From positions 1-32,592 of IMG/VR virus record IMGVR_UViG_3300028416_000049: a stretch of 32,592 nt of DNA; one strand, written 5' to 3'. A program made the position numbers and the translations under genes. The DNA comes from a virus. The notes beneath the pieces are model-generated. The model saw only the letters and a program-made list of their open reading frames with translations, was not told the origin of the DNA and searched no databases. The stretch's first letter is position 1, and each line of letters opens with the position of its first letter. This document shows, piece after piece, positions 9,142 through 21,200 of this stretch.

Positions 9142-12100
9142 GTGAGCATTAAAGTAAAAGTAGGTCAGTCCAATAAGATTAGGATTGTCGCAGCCGCTGA
9201 GAAAAAACCACTCATTACGCCAGATTCCATTACGCTTGGAATTGATACAGTTGGTCAATACGTTGCAAAAGTTGATGCAGGTTCTGGTATTATCGTTACA
9301 CCAGAACTTAATACAGAGAATGCAAATCTTGTTATATCTCACGCAGCTACATCAACGGAAATAAGTTCTAATAATGCCGGTTTAGTATTTGCTGGTAATA
9401 TTGATTTAGACCAATATGGTCACATTACTCAATTTAATAATCGTTCGTTTAGCGAAGACAACTTTGCTTATTCTAATAACGTAATTTCAACTAACGATAT
9501 TACACTTGGTACAACAGCCTTAACTCTTGGTGAGTCTTCAAACAATATCGTTGGACTTACAACATTTGAAGCAGGCGGTGTTGAATTATTTGATGGTACA
9601 TTTACTGCGAATGCCAACATAACATTTGACCCAGGTTCTAATAACGTTGTGGATATGTCTTTCCATAGAGTTTCTGGTATACTTGATCCTATTGATGGAT
9701 TTGATGCTATTAACAAAACGTATCTTGAGTTTGAATTAGATCGTGTTGAAACAACGATTAAAGTTTTTGACGATCCTATTATCGCAACTGATGCTACAAA
9801 CAAAAGATATGTTGATAATTTAGTACAGGGTTTCGTGGTTAGACCACAGGCTCTTGCCGCAACGACAGAAGATTTAGGTGCCACGTTTGAAACAGGAAAC
9901 TCGACGGTACGTGATACTCTTACTATTCCGCCAGTTAACTTTTTATATATCGACGATGTTACTACTTGGACACTTGGCAAAAACCTTCTCGTTAAAGACC
10001 AAACTGATAAAACACAAAACGGTTCTTATGATGTAATCCAAGTTGGTTCTGCCAATACTGAATGGATATTCCAAAGAGCTGATTTCAATACAAGCGAACA
10101 ACTTCCGGGTTCATACGAATTTGTTACTGACGGTACAATTAATGGTGGTACAGGTTGGGTTTCTACAGTTCTTGATGCTGCTAACTTTAACCTTAATACA
10201 GACCCTGTTGAATGGGCTCAGTTCCAAGGTGAAGGTACATTTACAGCAGGTGCTGGTTTAGTCCTTAACGGAACTCGATTTAGTGTAAACGAAACTCTTC
10301 CATTAAATCAGATTAATCCAGTAGGTGATGATTTAATAATCTCAGGAACAAGCGCAGTTCGTTTACCACAAGGTACAACACTAGAAAGACCAACTGAAGC
10401 AACTGGTCAAATTCGCTTTAATACTCAGGATAGCCAATTCGAAGGTTATGATGGAGTTGCATGGGCAGGCTTAGGTGGTACTGTTGATGTTGACCAAGAT
10501 ACAAAGGTTATAGCAGAAAACAGCCCAGGGTCTGACGACGATCAATTACAATTCTTTACTGGCGGTTCTAGAGTTGCTATGATGAATGCGAACAATGTTA
10601 CCACTTTCTATGGTGATGTTAATGTTCCTGTCATATCAACTTCCCTAAGACCAAATGTAACCGGTTCTTTAACACTCGGTGCACCAAATTATAACTTTGA
10701 TAAAATCTTTACAGGTAAGCTTGGTTCAGACGATGAGTTAATTAGAATTGATACTAATGGCGCGTTGGTTATGCCAAAAGGTACGACCGCTGAAAGGCCA
10801 GTTGGTATCGTTGGTGGATTACGCTATAATACTGAAGATGCTCGGTTTGAAGGTTACGATGGTACTGCTTGGGCTGGTCTTGCTGGCTCAGTTATGGATC
10901 TCGACAGAAATACATATATCATTGCTGAAACCGCTGCAGGTGTTGATAATAACGATTTAGATTTCTATACTGCCAATACTCAAAGAATGCAAATTGATGA
11001 GCTTGGTAATTTAAACTTTGGTCAAAATCTTAATCAAATTGTACTTAATTATAACACAGGTAATTTAGAAGTCAATACTAAAATTGTTTCAAATGCTAAC
11101 TTAGTACTTGATCCTACTGGTAATATTGATGCCGCAAATAATACAATTACTAATGTTGCTGACCCAGTTAATCTTAGTGATGTTGTTACTCTTAATTATC
11201 TTGGCGGATCATTCTCTTCTAAATTACAAATTGAAGATGGTGCTAATTCACACTTAACGGATATTGACTTACTACAAAATCCAACATTAAATCTTGGCCG
11301 TGGTTTAGAACTTCAGGATATTGATAGTGCAAACAACGAATTAAAAATTGGACTTGATGTTACTGGCGTTTCTGCTGAAATGTATGGTACTGATGGATTT
11401 ACTCCTCGTATACGTATTACTGAAGATGGTAGAATTGATTTTGCTACAGACATTCCATTAGAATTACAAGCTAACGCGATTCCAAACTTTACTGAAACAT
11501 CACGTGATATTATTGGTTTGATGTTTACAGACGGTAATGCAAATGGTGCAGGTGTATTTGCCGTAAACGATGATGTCAACGATGTAATGAATCTCTTTGC
11601 AGATAACTTCACTATTACACTGGGTGGAGACCTTGATGGTTCGGCACAAGTTACAAGACTTACAGATACAACTATTGATGCTGATATTACTACACAGTAT
11701 GTAAGGTTTATTTACCCAGACGGAATTACATCTGGTGTTACAGTTAACCAAGAGTTTATTGGTACAGGAGCTAACGCAAACGTTGCGATTGGTTTAGATT
11801 ATAGCCATCTTGATACGGTTTATGCCACGCTTGATGGTTCAACATTCACTGGTAACGTATTTGCTCCGAGATATTTTGACTCAGACAATAATAACTACTA
11901 TGGCGATTTTGCTGGAGAAACAAGACTAAACCAATTAAGAGTTGGTTATGGTCTAACATTCTCGCAAATTGGATTTGCTGATGGTCCCGGATCTCAGTCA
12001 ACGCTTTACGCCGGTCAAGGTAAAATTGGTTTCCTTGATAATACGTTTAACTTCTCTGCTTATTCCGAAAGGTCAACCGGTAATTGGTATGTAAACAATA

Positions 12101-13026
12101 ATGTATTAGCAGAAAAATTTGTTGATACAGATGCCACATCTTACTTCTTACATCCGGGTGGTACAGACTCTATATTCAAAGCACTTGAAGTTGATGGTAA
12201 TTTAAAATCAGGTTCAGTTTTAATTAATAACAGAACAGTTTCTACAGACGCAGGAACTGGCCACGATTTAATTCTTGACTCTGATACAAACGAAATAAGT
12301 GTAAGTAATAATATAATTAAAGATCTTGCTGACCCTGTTAGTTTACAGGATGCGGCAACTAAGGCTTACGTTGATGGTGTAGCACAAGGGTTAAGAGTTA
12401 TTCCTTCTGCTCTTGCAGCAACGACTGCTGATTTAGGTGCAACGTATAATCATGGAAATGGTACACTTACTATTCCTGCTAATATTATACTTGACATCGA
12501 CGGTGTAGCAAATTGGTCTCTCGGAGATAGAATTCTTGTTAAAGATCAAACTGCTTCACTAGAAAATGGTTCCTATGAAGTTACTACAATCGGTAGCGCG
12601 GCTATTGATTGGGTAATTACTCGAGGTGAATACTTTAATGAAACCTCGGAAATCCCAGGAGCCTTCCAATTCGTAACTGATGGTACTATAAATAATGGTA
12701 CTGGTTATGTTGCGACGGTAACAGATGCTGAAACATTTGCGCTTGGTACTGACGACGTTATTTGGTATCAATTCTCTGGTGCGGGTACATACTCGGCTGG
12801 AAGCGCGTTAACATTAACTGGTACTGAATTCTCTATAACCGATGGTGATATCACTAACGCTAAATTAGAGAACTCTACGTTTACAGTTATTGATGAAAGT
12901 GGTGCAACATCTGATATATCTCTAGGCACAAATCTAACCTTTACTGGTACTGATGGAGTCGATACTACAGTAACTGCGGGAAATGTCGCAATTGCTATTA
13001 ATGAAATTGACGGTGGAACGTTTTAA
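9142..13026 (+). CDS. Modular tail fibre protein, 1294 aa
   Basis: A GTG start is chosen because GGAGG (9130-9134) lies 7 bases upstream and the protein begins MSIKVKVGQ with no better ATG nearby. The protein is internally duplicated. One module starting DATNKRYVD (about residues 217-380) returns near 1065-1230 as DAATKAYVD, with matching downstream motifs (LVKDQT..NGSY, FVTDGTINxGTG). A second module, GTTxERPxxxxGxxRxNTxxxxFEGYDGxAWAGL, occurs near 410-445 and 545-590. Near residue 910 there is one copy of the YFDSDNNNYYGDFAG module that dominates the giant fibre downstream. No self-cleaving chaperone is seen; the C-terminus is a plain beta-rich sequence. Long, repetitive, Asn/Thr/Asp-rich and without a signal peptide, it is a likely structural fibre segment or receptor-binding subunit that joins the other fibre products in the tail. 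Confidence 0.85.
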   Translation: MSIKVKVGQSNKIRIVAAAEKKPLITPDSITLGIDTVGQYVAKVDAGSGIIVTPELNTENANLVISHAATSTEISSNNAGLVFAGNIDLDQYGHITQFNNRSFSEDNFAYSNNVISTNDITLGTTALTLGESSNNIVGLTTFEAGGVELFDGTFTANANITFDPGSNNVVDMSFHRVSGILDPIDGFDAINKTYLEFELDRVETTIKVFDDPIIATDATNKRYVDNLVQGFVVRPQALAATTEDLGATFETGNSTVRDTLTIPPVNFLYIDDVTTWTLGKNLLVKDQTDKTQNGSYDVIQVGSANTEWIFQRADFNTSEQLPGSYEFVTDGTINGGTGWVSTVLDAANFNLNTDPVEWAQFQGEGTFTAGAGLVLNGTRFSVNETLPLNQINPVGDDLIISGTSAVRLPQGTTLERPTEATGQIRFNTQDSQFEGYDGVAWAGLGGTVDVDQDTKVIAENSPGSDDDQLQFFTGGSRVAMMNANNVTTFYGDVNVPVISTSLRPNVTGSLTLGAPNYNFDKIFTGKLGSDDELIRIDTNGALVMPKGTTAERPVGIVGGLRYNTEDARFEGYDGTAWAGLAGSVMDLDRNTYIIAETAAGVDNNDLDFYTANTQRMQIDELGNLNFGQNLNQIVLNYNTGNLEVNTKIVSNANLVLDPTGNIDAANNTITNVADPVNLSDVVTLNYLGGSFSSKLQIEDGANSHLTDIDLLQNPTLNLGRGLELQDIDSANNELKIGLDVTGVSAEMYGTDGFTPRIRITEDGRIDFATDIPLELQANAIPNFTETSRDIIGLMFTDGNANGAGVFAVNDDVNDVMNLFADNFTITLGGDLDGSAQVTRLTDTTIDADITTQYVRFIYPDGITSGVTVNQEFIGTGANANVAIGLDYSHLDTVYATLDGSTFTGNVFAPRYFDSDNNNYYGDFAGETRLNQLRVGYGLTFSQIGFADGPGSQSTLYAGQGKIGFLDNTFNFSAYSERSTGNWYVNNNVLAEKFVDTDATSYFLHPGGTDSIFKALEVDGNLKSGSVLINNRTVSTDAGTGHDLILDSDTNEISVSNNIIKDLADPVSLQDAATKAYVDGVAQGLRVIPSALAATTADLGATYNHGNGTLTIPANIILDIDGVANWSLGDRILVKDQTASLENGSYEVTTIGSAAIDWVITRGEYFNETSEIPGAFQFVTDGTINNGTGYVATVTDAETFALGTDDVIWYQFSGAGTYSAGSALTLTGTEFSITDGDITNAKLENSTFTVIDESGATSDISLGTNLTFTGTDGVDTTVTAGNVAIAINEIDGGTF

Positions 13027-13054
13027 TTTATTAAAACTATATTATTGATTATTA

Positions 13055-13066
13055 AGATATATATCT
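13055..13066. promoter_or_regulatory. Perfect 12-bp palindrome in an AT-rich leader
   Basis: AGATATATATCT is a perfect palindrome in the 62-base AT-rich gap (13027-13088) between two fibre genes. It could be a protein-binding site, a variant late-promoter region or simply AT-rich sequence; no exact TATAAATA occurs here. The next gene has a good ribosome binding site, AAAGGGG at 13075-13081. Confidence 0.25.
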
Positions 13067-13088
13067 ATTATAACAAAGGGGCATACAT

Positions 13089-15194
13089 ATGTCAACAATA
13101 AAATTACGCCGCAGTTCAGTTGCGGGGCGTGTACCTACAGTTGCACAGTTAGATTTTGGTGAAATCGCCATTAACACTGCTGACGGTAAACTATATTTTA
13201 AAAAATATGATGCCGTTGCTAACACAGAATCAATTATCGATGTATCGGCAGACTTAGATGCCAGCGCGGTTCTTACCCTCCTTAAAACAGTTGATGGCGT
13301 AGGATCCGGCCTTGACTCAGACCTATTAGATGGTCAGTCTGGCGATTATTACTTAGATTATAATAACTTTACGAATGTACCACCTGCTACTTTAGACCTC
13401 ACATTAGACGGTAAAGTAACAGGCAATGCATTCTCTAATACTGGTGTTATGACTCTTACAACAGAGTTATCAAATACTGGTGTAACCGCAGGCTCGTATG
13501 GTTCGGCTTCTCTTGTACCCGTTTTCACGGTTGATGAAGATGGTCGAATTACTACAGCCAATACCGTTTCCGTGGCAGGTGTGGCAAACACTACATGGAC
13601 TATTGCTAATAATACATTTACTATTGGTACCGCTGATGGTAACTTTTACGACACACTTATTGATACGTTTACCGGCCTTGGTGTTATTGGAAACATTACA
13701 GTAACAGGCTTGGTAGATGGCCGGGATGTTGCTGCCGACGGTGCAAAGTTAGATTTATTAGAAGATGGATTGGATCTCACATTAACTGGTAAGGTTACGG
13801 GTACAGCTTCTTCAAATACTGGTGTAATGACTCTTACTACTGAGTTAGCAAATACTGGTGTAACAGCAGGCTCATATGGTTCGGCAACCGCCGTTCCGGT
13901 AATTACTGTTGACGAAGACGGGCGTTTAACATCTGTCACAACATCTTCAGTATCTGGCGTTGATGACTTTTCTTGGATTAGTGCAAACAACACTTTGGCA
14001 TTACAAACAGGTGATGGTACAAGCTATTACGTTGAGGTTGATACCTTTGGACAGGATATTGATGTAACAGGTAATATTACTGTTACTGGCAATGTTGATG
14101 GTAGAGACGTTTCGGTTGATGGTGCTAAACTCGATTTAATTGAAGATGGCGCAACCGCTGACCAAACTGCTGCCGAAATCCTTGCGGAACTTATTACAGT
14201 TGATGGTACAGGAACTGACTTAGATGCTGATAAACTTGATGGATTACATGCATCAGATATTTTATCACAGGCTGCAAATACTGCGGCAAACCAAATCGGA
14301 AATGGTAATGTTACAGTTCAAGGTGGATCAGGACTAACTGGTACTGGAAACTTTAACTTAAATGATTCCATTAATACAATAATTACAATAACCCACGACG
14401 ATACATCTTCAGTTGTTGATACTTCATTAGCATCAGGTCGTGTACTCACTGGTCTAACCTTTGATACGAATGGTCACGTACTAACACATGCAAATACACA
14501 ACTTGACGATCGTTATTATACCGAAACAGAATTAGATGCTGGTCAACTCGATAACAGATACTTTACTGAAACCGAATTAACAAGCGGTGAACTTGACAGT
14601 CGTTATTATACAGAGACCGAGCTAGATAATGGTGAACTTGACAGTCGTTATTATACAGAGACCGAGCTAGATAATGGTCAACTTAATTCTCTTTATTACA
14701 CAGAGACTGAATTAGATAATGGTCAACTTGATAGCAGATATTATACTGAAACAGAGTTAGATGCGGGTCAATTAGACAATCGCTATTATACTGAAACTGA
14801 AGCTGATAACAGATTTGTTAATGTTACTGGTGATACGATTACAGGTAACTTAACGGTTGAAGGCAACTTAAGTTTAGACCAAAGTACATTTATATCATCA
14901 ACAACCACGACAACTACAACAAGCTCGACAAACATTCACGCATTTCCGTATAGTAGTTTTAGTGGTGCTGAATATACAGTAACCGCAACTGAAGGTACTG
15001 ATCGTCAAATAACTAAACTATTGGTTACACACGACGGGTCAACCGCAATTGCTACTGAATACGGCGTTGTGTTTACGAGTACAGAGCTAGCAACGTTTGA
15101 TGTTGAAATTGATGGGTTTCTCGTTAAACTTAATGTGAATTCAAGTTCAGCATCTTCAACAGTATATAAAATTGCGGGAACACTGATTAAGTAA
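13089..15194 (+). CDS. Modular tail fibre protein with 15-residue YYTETEL repeats, 701 aa
   Basis: The ATG at 13089 follows AAAGGGG with 7 bases of spacing. The N-terminus (MSTIKLRRSSVAGRVPTVAQLDFGEIAIN...DGKLYF) matches the opening of many phage fibre proteins. A ~130-residue module is duplicated (about 98-228 and 229-360), each copy with NTGVMTLTTEL.NTGVTAGSYGSA, VDEDGR and NVDGRDV..DGAKLDL motifs. VDGxGSGLDxDxLDG-type units occur near 72-85 and 374-388. Residues 473-576 hold seven tandem 15-residue repeats based on D-[SN]-R-Y-Y-T-E-T-E-L-D-x-G-[QE]-L, followed by NRFVNVTGDTITGNLTVEGNL. These patterns are typical of trimeric beta-helical or coiled fibre shafts. A Ser/Thr-rich linker (SSTTTTTTSS) precedes a compact C-terminal beta domain. 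The product is probably a fibre component assembled with its neighbours. Confidence 0.85.
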   Translation: MSTIKLRRSSVAGRVPTVAQLDFGEIAINTADGKLYFKKYDAVANTESIIDVSADLDASAVLTLLKTVDGVGSGLDSDLLDGQSGDYYLDYNNFTNVPPATLDLTLDGKVTGNAFSNTGVMTLTTELSNTGVTAGSYGSASLVPVFTVDEDGRITTANTVSVAGVANTTWTIANNTFTIGTADGNFYDTLIDTFTGLGVIGNITVTGLVDGRDVAADGAKLDLLEDGLDLTLTGKVTGTASSNTGVMTLTTELANTGVTAGSYGSATAVPVITVDEDGRLTSVTTSSVSGVDDFSWISANNTLALQTGDGTSYYVEVDTFGQDIDVTGNITVTGNVDGRDVSVDGAKLDLIEDGATADQTAAEILAELITVDGTGTDLDADKLDGLHASDILSQAANTAANQIGNGNVTVQGGSGLTGTGNFNLNDSINTIITITHDDTSSVVDTSLASGRVLTGLTFDTNGHVLTHANTQLDDRYYTETELDAGQLDNRYFTETELTSGELDSRYYTETELDNGELDSRYYTETELDNGQLNSLYYTETELDNGQLDSRYYTETELDAGQLDNRYYTETEADNRFVNVTGDTITGNLTVEGNLSLDQSTFISSTTTTTTTSSTNIHAFPYSSFSGAEYTVTATEGTDRQITKLLVTHDGSTAIATEYGVVFTSTELATFDVEIDGFLVKLNVNSSSASSTVYKIAGTLIK
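14505..14816 (+). repeat. Seven tandem 45-bp coding repeats (YYTETEL)
   Basis: Six full 45-base units and one partial unit run in frame, each coding 15 residues of the type DSRYYTETELDNGQL. The units at 14595-14639 and 14640-14684 differ at one base (gaa versus caa), which points to a recent duplication, while the other units have diverged at many third positions. Copy number could change by unequal recombination, altering the fibre length in steps of 15 residues. Confidence 0.85.
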
Positions 15195-15198
15195 TCAT

Positions 15199-15206
15199 TA
15201 TAAATA
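15199..15206 (+). promoter_or_regulatory. T4-type late promoter box (TATAAATA)
   Basis: An exact TATAAATA lies 4 bases after one fibre stop codon and 37 bases before the ATG of the giant fibre gene, the right spacing for a late promoter with a short leader. GGGGAG at 15228-15233 then serves as ribosome binding site. Two gap-located exact boxes in the window (here and 8779) make chance occurrence less likely. Confidence 0.6.
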
Positions 15207-15243
15207 CAATAAAGAATAAGCCTAACTGGGGAGAGTGAACCGA

Positions 15244-18200
15244 ATGGCAAATGATAAGAAATTCATAGTAAAGAACGGTCTTCAATCGGAGAATAACGTT
15301 CTTGTCGGCACATCCTCTGATGATGGTGTAAATAAATTACAAGTATCAGGCACAGCCAAACTTACAAGCACAGGCTCATCGGTTCCAATTACTGTTGAGA
15401 ACACAGGAGGTATTGATACTCCTTTAATGGATTTTGCAGGCGGCGTAGGTGCATTACGAATTAAAAATACAGGTAGTGGTGACTACAGTATTTACAATAC
15501 CTCAGGCTCAAACGAAATAAAATTTAATGATAATACGGCAAGCGGTTTGGTATTCAAAGCCGGTAATAACGTCCAGCTTACAATTAATACTACTGAAGCG
15601 GATTTTACTAATGTTCCTTCCATTAACGGCGTACCAGTTTGGTATAGTGGTAACGATGGTACAGGATCAGGCTTAGATGCCGATTTTCTTGATGGAATTG
15701 ACTCATTATCGTTTGTTCGTTCTGACCAAAATGATACATTGGACGGTGATTATATTATCACTGGTAACCTTACAGTACAAGGTACACGTACCGAAGTTCA
15801 ATCAGAAACAGTTTTAATTGCCGATAACTTAATTACTCTTAATAGTAATTTTACTACAGGAGCTCCGACAGAAAATGCTGGTTGGGAAGTTCTTCGTGGT
15901 AATTTACCAAATTCATCTTTACAATGGGATGAAACAAATGATTGGTTTAAACTAATATCAGGAGGTACAGACTTAGGTCGTATTATTACAACTGATGATG
16001 AAGGTGCAGGTAACTTATTTGATGCTGACACGGTTGATGGATTAGAAGCTGCTCAGTTTATTCGCTCAGATGTTAACGATGTTGCTACAGGTAACTTAGA
16101 GTTTGAAGGTACAGTTGCTATTGGTGATGGAACTGGCTCAGCACTACTTACTATGCGTGGTGCGGGTAACAATAGAGTTATGGCATCAGACAATGGTAAA
16201 ATTGGTTTCCTTGATGGCGTATTTGCTTATCAAACATATTCAGATTTAAATGGAGATTGGACTGTTGGTCGTAATCTTATTGCTGATAAATTTTTAGACT
16301 CTGCTGATAATACATATCTATCTTGGCCTTCTGATACATCTAGGTTAAATAACATCAGTCTTGTTGGGACAATTTCGCACGATGGCGATGCTGATACATA
16401 TATTAATTTCCCGGCTGCTAACCAATTTGAAGTTTATACTGGTGGAGGTCAAAGGTTATTAATTACTGACACTGACGTAACATCATTAGTTGATGTAAAG
16501 GCTCCTCGCTATTTAGATAGCGGTAATAATGCATATCTTGGTGACTTTGCTGGTACATCTGTAATGAATACGATTGGAATTGACAGCGATCTTTTCCATA
16601 ATGGTGATACCGATACTAAGTTATCATTTGATACCGACACAATCAATTTAAACACAGGTGGAGCAACAAGATTAGCAATCACTGATACGTCGGTTACATC
16701 ATCAGTTGACTTAATCGCACCAAGGTTCCTTGACTCAAGTGACAATAACTTTTATGCTGATCCTGCCGGTACATCGGTATTTAATAACCTTGGGATTAAC
16801 GATGACTTATTCCATAATGGTGATACTAATAATAAGATTTCTTTTGGCGCAGATACGCAAACATTTACAACAAATGGCGCTGCACGATTAACTCTTAATA
16901 ATTCAAATGCAACATTCACGTATAATGTTCTTGCACCACAATTTGTCGACTCTGATAATAACTCATATTATGGTGACTTTGCTGGTACATCGGTAATGAA
17001 TAATATTAGTTTACAAGGTGATATTATTCATCAAGGAGATGCTGATACACTTATTACATTCTCTGCTGCAAACGAATTTAAAGTAAGAACTGGTGGTTCT
17101 GATAGATTATTCGTAAGAGATTCTGGTGTAACTGCCGTTGACAATATGAAAGCACCGGTATATTATGATACATCAGGAACCACAAATTATTTGGATCTTG
17201 GTCAAACTGGTGCTTCTGACTCACTTAGAGTTGGTGGTCGTATTAATGTTGGAGCAGGCACAGACTTTAATCTTGTAGATAATAACTCAGGCACTGGCGG
17301 AATTATGATCGCGCCATACGCAGGATTAGGTGCAACTACTAACCCTACAATTTCAATCGCTGGTAATAATGGCGGGCTATCGCTCTTATCACTTAATAGA
17401 ATTGACATTGGTGGTAATCCATACCAAAGTAAAAATGCTTATTGGGCAGAGTTCTTATCAGATGGCGCAGCGGCGTTCTCTATTCGTGGTGATAACTCAA
17501 GGAATGCTTACTTTATATCTGATGCAGACCAAGGAGTTTACTTCTACGATAGTGGTGCATCAACTAGATTAGCAATGCTTAGCACAGGGGATATTACAAT
17601 CGGTAATGACTCAGTCGCATATACTCAACATGATAATACACCGATATTAAATAGCGGAACAAAAACAGATAGTAAACTTCACATAGATGGATCGCTTCAA
17701 CTTAATGGTACTGATGATGCATATGTTGTCGGTAATGGAACTGCTACATTCCTAAGAATGGATGAACTTGGCTTTGGTCAAGGTGGCGGTTTCTATATGA
17801 ACGATGCCAACAATCTTAGAATTAGAAATAATAAATTACTCACATCAACAGGTAATGCTTCATTCGCTCAATACCTAGATGCAGATGATGTTTTATTCTA
17901 CGGTGACTTTGCTAGTACATCACGAATGAATAATATAAGTCTTGTCGGTGAAATTATACACGACGGAAATACTAATACTAAAATTGGTTTTGGCGCTGAC
18001 CAAATTATATTTACTGCCGGTGGAACCGCACAGCTTGATGTATATTCAACATATGCTGAAGCTGCAACAGATATGCGTTCTCCAATATTCTCTGATGCTG
18101 GTGGAACTTACAAGTTTGAGCCAAATACAGCCAATGCTCATAGGTTCACAACACCAACTGGTACTTTAGATATTGGATCTAAGGTTGCAGGGTCAGCTCA

Positions 18201-21200
18201 GTTTGATACAGACAGAGCAATATTCCTATTCAATAAGAGAGTGAATTTCAACGGCGGCATATCAGCAGCCGATGCCAATGACATGGCATATTTCCCTACT
18301 TATTACGATTATAATGACAACGCTTATTATGGTGACTTTGCTGGTACATCAGTAATGAATAGAATTGACTTAGACGATTATATTAGACATAAAGGTGATG
18401 AAGATACATACTTCGGTTTCTCAGCCGCTGGTATCTATAAATTGTTTATCAATAATACACAGAGATTAAACATTGATGATAACTCTGCTGACTTTAACCT
18501 TGATGTTTACGCTCCACGTTATTATGACTCAGGAAACAATGCTTATTATTTAGATCCTGCTTCAACATCTATACTTAATGTTGTTAGAACAAATCAAATC
18601 CAAATGGATGGCAGTTCTCTAACTATCGACTCACCATCAGGTCCTAAAGGGACTATTATGGTTGAAGGCGAAAGAGATGGTTATGCAGGTTATATGATTA
18701 GTAATGACTGGGGCTTTATATCCAGCGGTGCTACAGAGATGGGTCTGTATAACGAGACTGATAATGAATGGTCACTGACTGCAAACAGAAATAACTTTAC
18801 AAGATTACATTCAAATAACATTCACCAAATTGGTGCTGAAAACGGTTATGGTTCTGCTCCAAACAGTATGCGTTCTCCAATATTCTATGATTTAAATAAC
18901 GCTGCATTTTATATGCAACCGTCTGGTCAATCTAGACTTAAATCTGTTAAGGCAGGCGATAGCGCAATCTTTAATAATACTACATATCCACTTGAAGTTA
19001 AGTCTGCACAACAACGTTTGATCGTTTTACAAAATACTACTGCTGATGCTAACTTCCCATCTATATTCCACCAAACAAGAAACTCTCGCTCTGCGATGGG
19101 TATTTCGTTTAATAATATAGGTGAGCGTTTCTGGTTCTCAGAAAATGGTGACATACAAGCTTATGGCGCTGGTATATTTGGATCACTTGCTCTTAATGGT
19201 GGTAATGAAAATCTTGGATTGTTAAAAACGTATGGCTCTGGCCTTGCTGATATGAAAATGTTTGATGCATCAGATTATTGGGATAAACGAGTTATCCAAC
19301 CAATGCAAGGTATTGAAAATAGCGCAACTACATCTACCAGTGATTATGTTTTAAATGGTGATGGCCCATTCGCATCAAGTTATGTATTAAGAACTAACGG
19401 TTACAGAGATTTTGACTCTGACTTTATTCCAGTTGAGCCGGGAGAAACAATTTATGCAGAACAGGCAGTACGACGCATCAGTGGTACTGGCGGTTTATTT
19501 TACTTAGGTGTTAGACAATACGATAAAGATAAAAATCCAATTGCTGCTAACGATGGTATTGTATACTTCGCGGCATCTGCGGTTGACCACACCGCCACAG
19601 GCTGGACTGAATATAAAGGTGAGCATACGCTTCCAACTACCCATACGCCATTTAATGGTTCAGATGGTGCAGGTGTTCGGTTTGTTAGATTAGTTTCTCT
19701 TATGAACTTTGCGCCAAACGGTGCAACTCGTGAATTTGGTCCACCAATTCTAAAGAGAGTTGATGTACAATCGAGTATAAAAGCTGAAGGATTAACTGTC
19801 GTTACTGATGCTTCAATCGGTGGGGATCTTACTGTTACTGGTGATGTTTCTGCAGACAACATATCAGCAAATATTATTGATGCTGGTAGGTTTAGAGATC
19901 TTAACGATACTAACTATTATATTGAACCAAAAGGTCCATCTAAAGTCGCAGGTAACTGGGATTGGACAAATGGTAATATTAATAACGTAAACAAATTAAC
20001 ATTCAACGATCCGGGACCGTCTGAAGGACTAGCATGGAACGGCGGAAACCTATGGCAAATTTATGAGTCACCAAATGACTTAGCAACAAATTCTGGTGGT
20101 AATTTACAATTTACATCTGGCGCCGGTAATGGTACATATCGTTTACGTGTTGAGTCTGACGGTGATGTTTGGGCTGGACGTTATTCATATGCTCAAAGGT
20201 TTTATGACTCTAATAACTCAGCTTATTATGCTGACCCTGCTTCAACATCTGTATTTAACGAAATACGTGCTGATGAATATATCAGACATAATGGTGATAC
20301 AAATACATATATCAGATTTATTGGCGCTGACGATATGCAGTTGGTTGCTGGTGGAACTCAAATGCTTAGAATGGCAGAGGGTACTAACCCAGACAGACTA
20401 AGATTTGTTACTGACGATAACTGGACTGATGCTAATGGTGATTGGGCTATGTCTCGTAATGTTGTTGTAACAGGTACGCATACTGCTCTAAACGGTTCTT
20501 ATGCAAGTCGGTTCTATGACTCAGACGATAATGCTTATTATTTAGATCCTGCTTCAACATCTCTTACTAATGTTCTTCGTGCAAACGCAGTTCAATTTGG
20601 TGGCTCAACTTATCAATTAGATACATCTACTGGTAATTATGGTTCCATTAGTGTAACTGGTAATAAAGGTGGTTACGCAGGTTATGCTATTAACGATGAC
20701 TGGGTATTCATGTCAAGTGGAGCTGGTATTGCTGGTATCTATAACGATACGAACAATCAGTGGGCTACGATCTATCGCCAAGCAGGTGATACAGAACTTC
20801 ATTGGGCTGGTACAGAACAAGCCTCTACTAAAGATGGTTTCTTCTTAGGTACTAATCAGTTACGTTCACCAATTTGGTATGATAGTGATAACACTGCATA
20901 TAAAATTGATGGTAACGGTACTTCAAGACTATTAACACTACAAGTTGATAACGTAATCCAAGGTAATGTTGATGGTTATGCTCAAACATTGTTACGAAAA
21001 GATAACCGTATTATTGAACCAAATGAAGATACTGCGGGTCGACTAACGTTTGGTTTCACATCTTGGAACAACGATAACACTGCACCATATGCCGATTACT
21101 TACACTTAAGATCTTACACAGACTCTTCTGGTGGTTCAGATAACTTATTGATGTTTAAAAAGTCTGGTCGTGGTATGCGTCTATGGCAACAGTCATGGAA

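Noticed and set aside
9468-9980. 170-residue minus-strand frame
   Set aside because: Lies entirely inside the 1294-residue fibre gene and mirrors its codon pattern, with no ribosome binding site.
15235-15243. GTG start for the giant fibre
   Set aside because: It sits on the end of the GGGGAGAG ribosome binding site; the ATG at 15244 is properly spaced and gives a typical fibre N-terminus.
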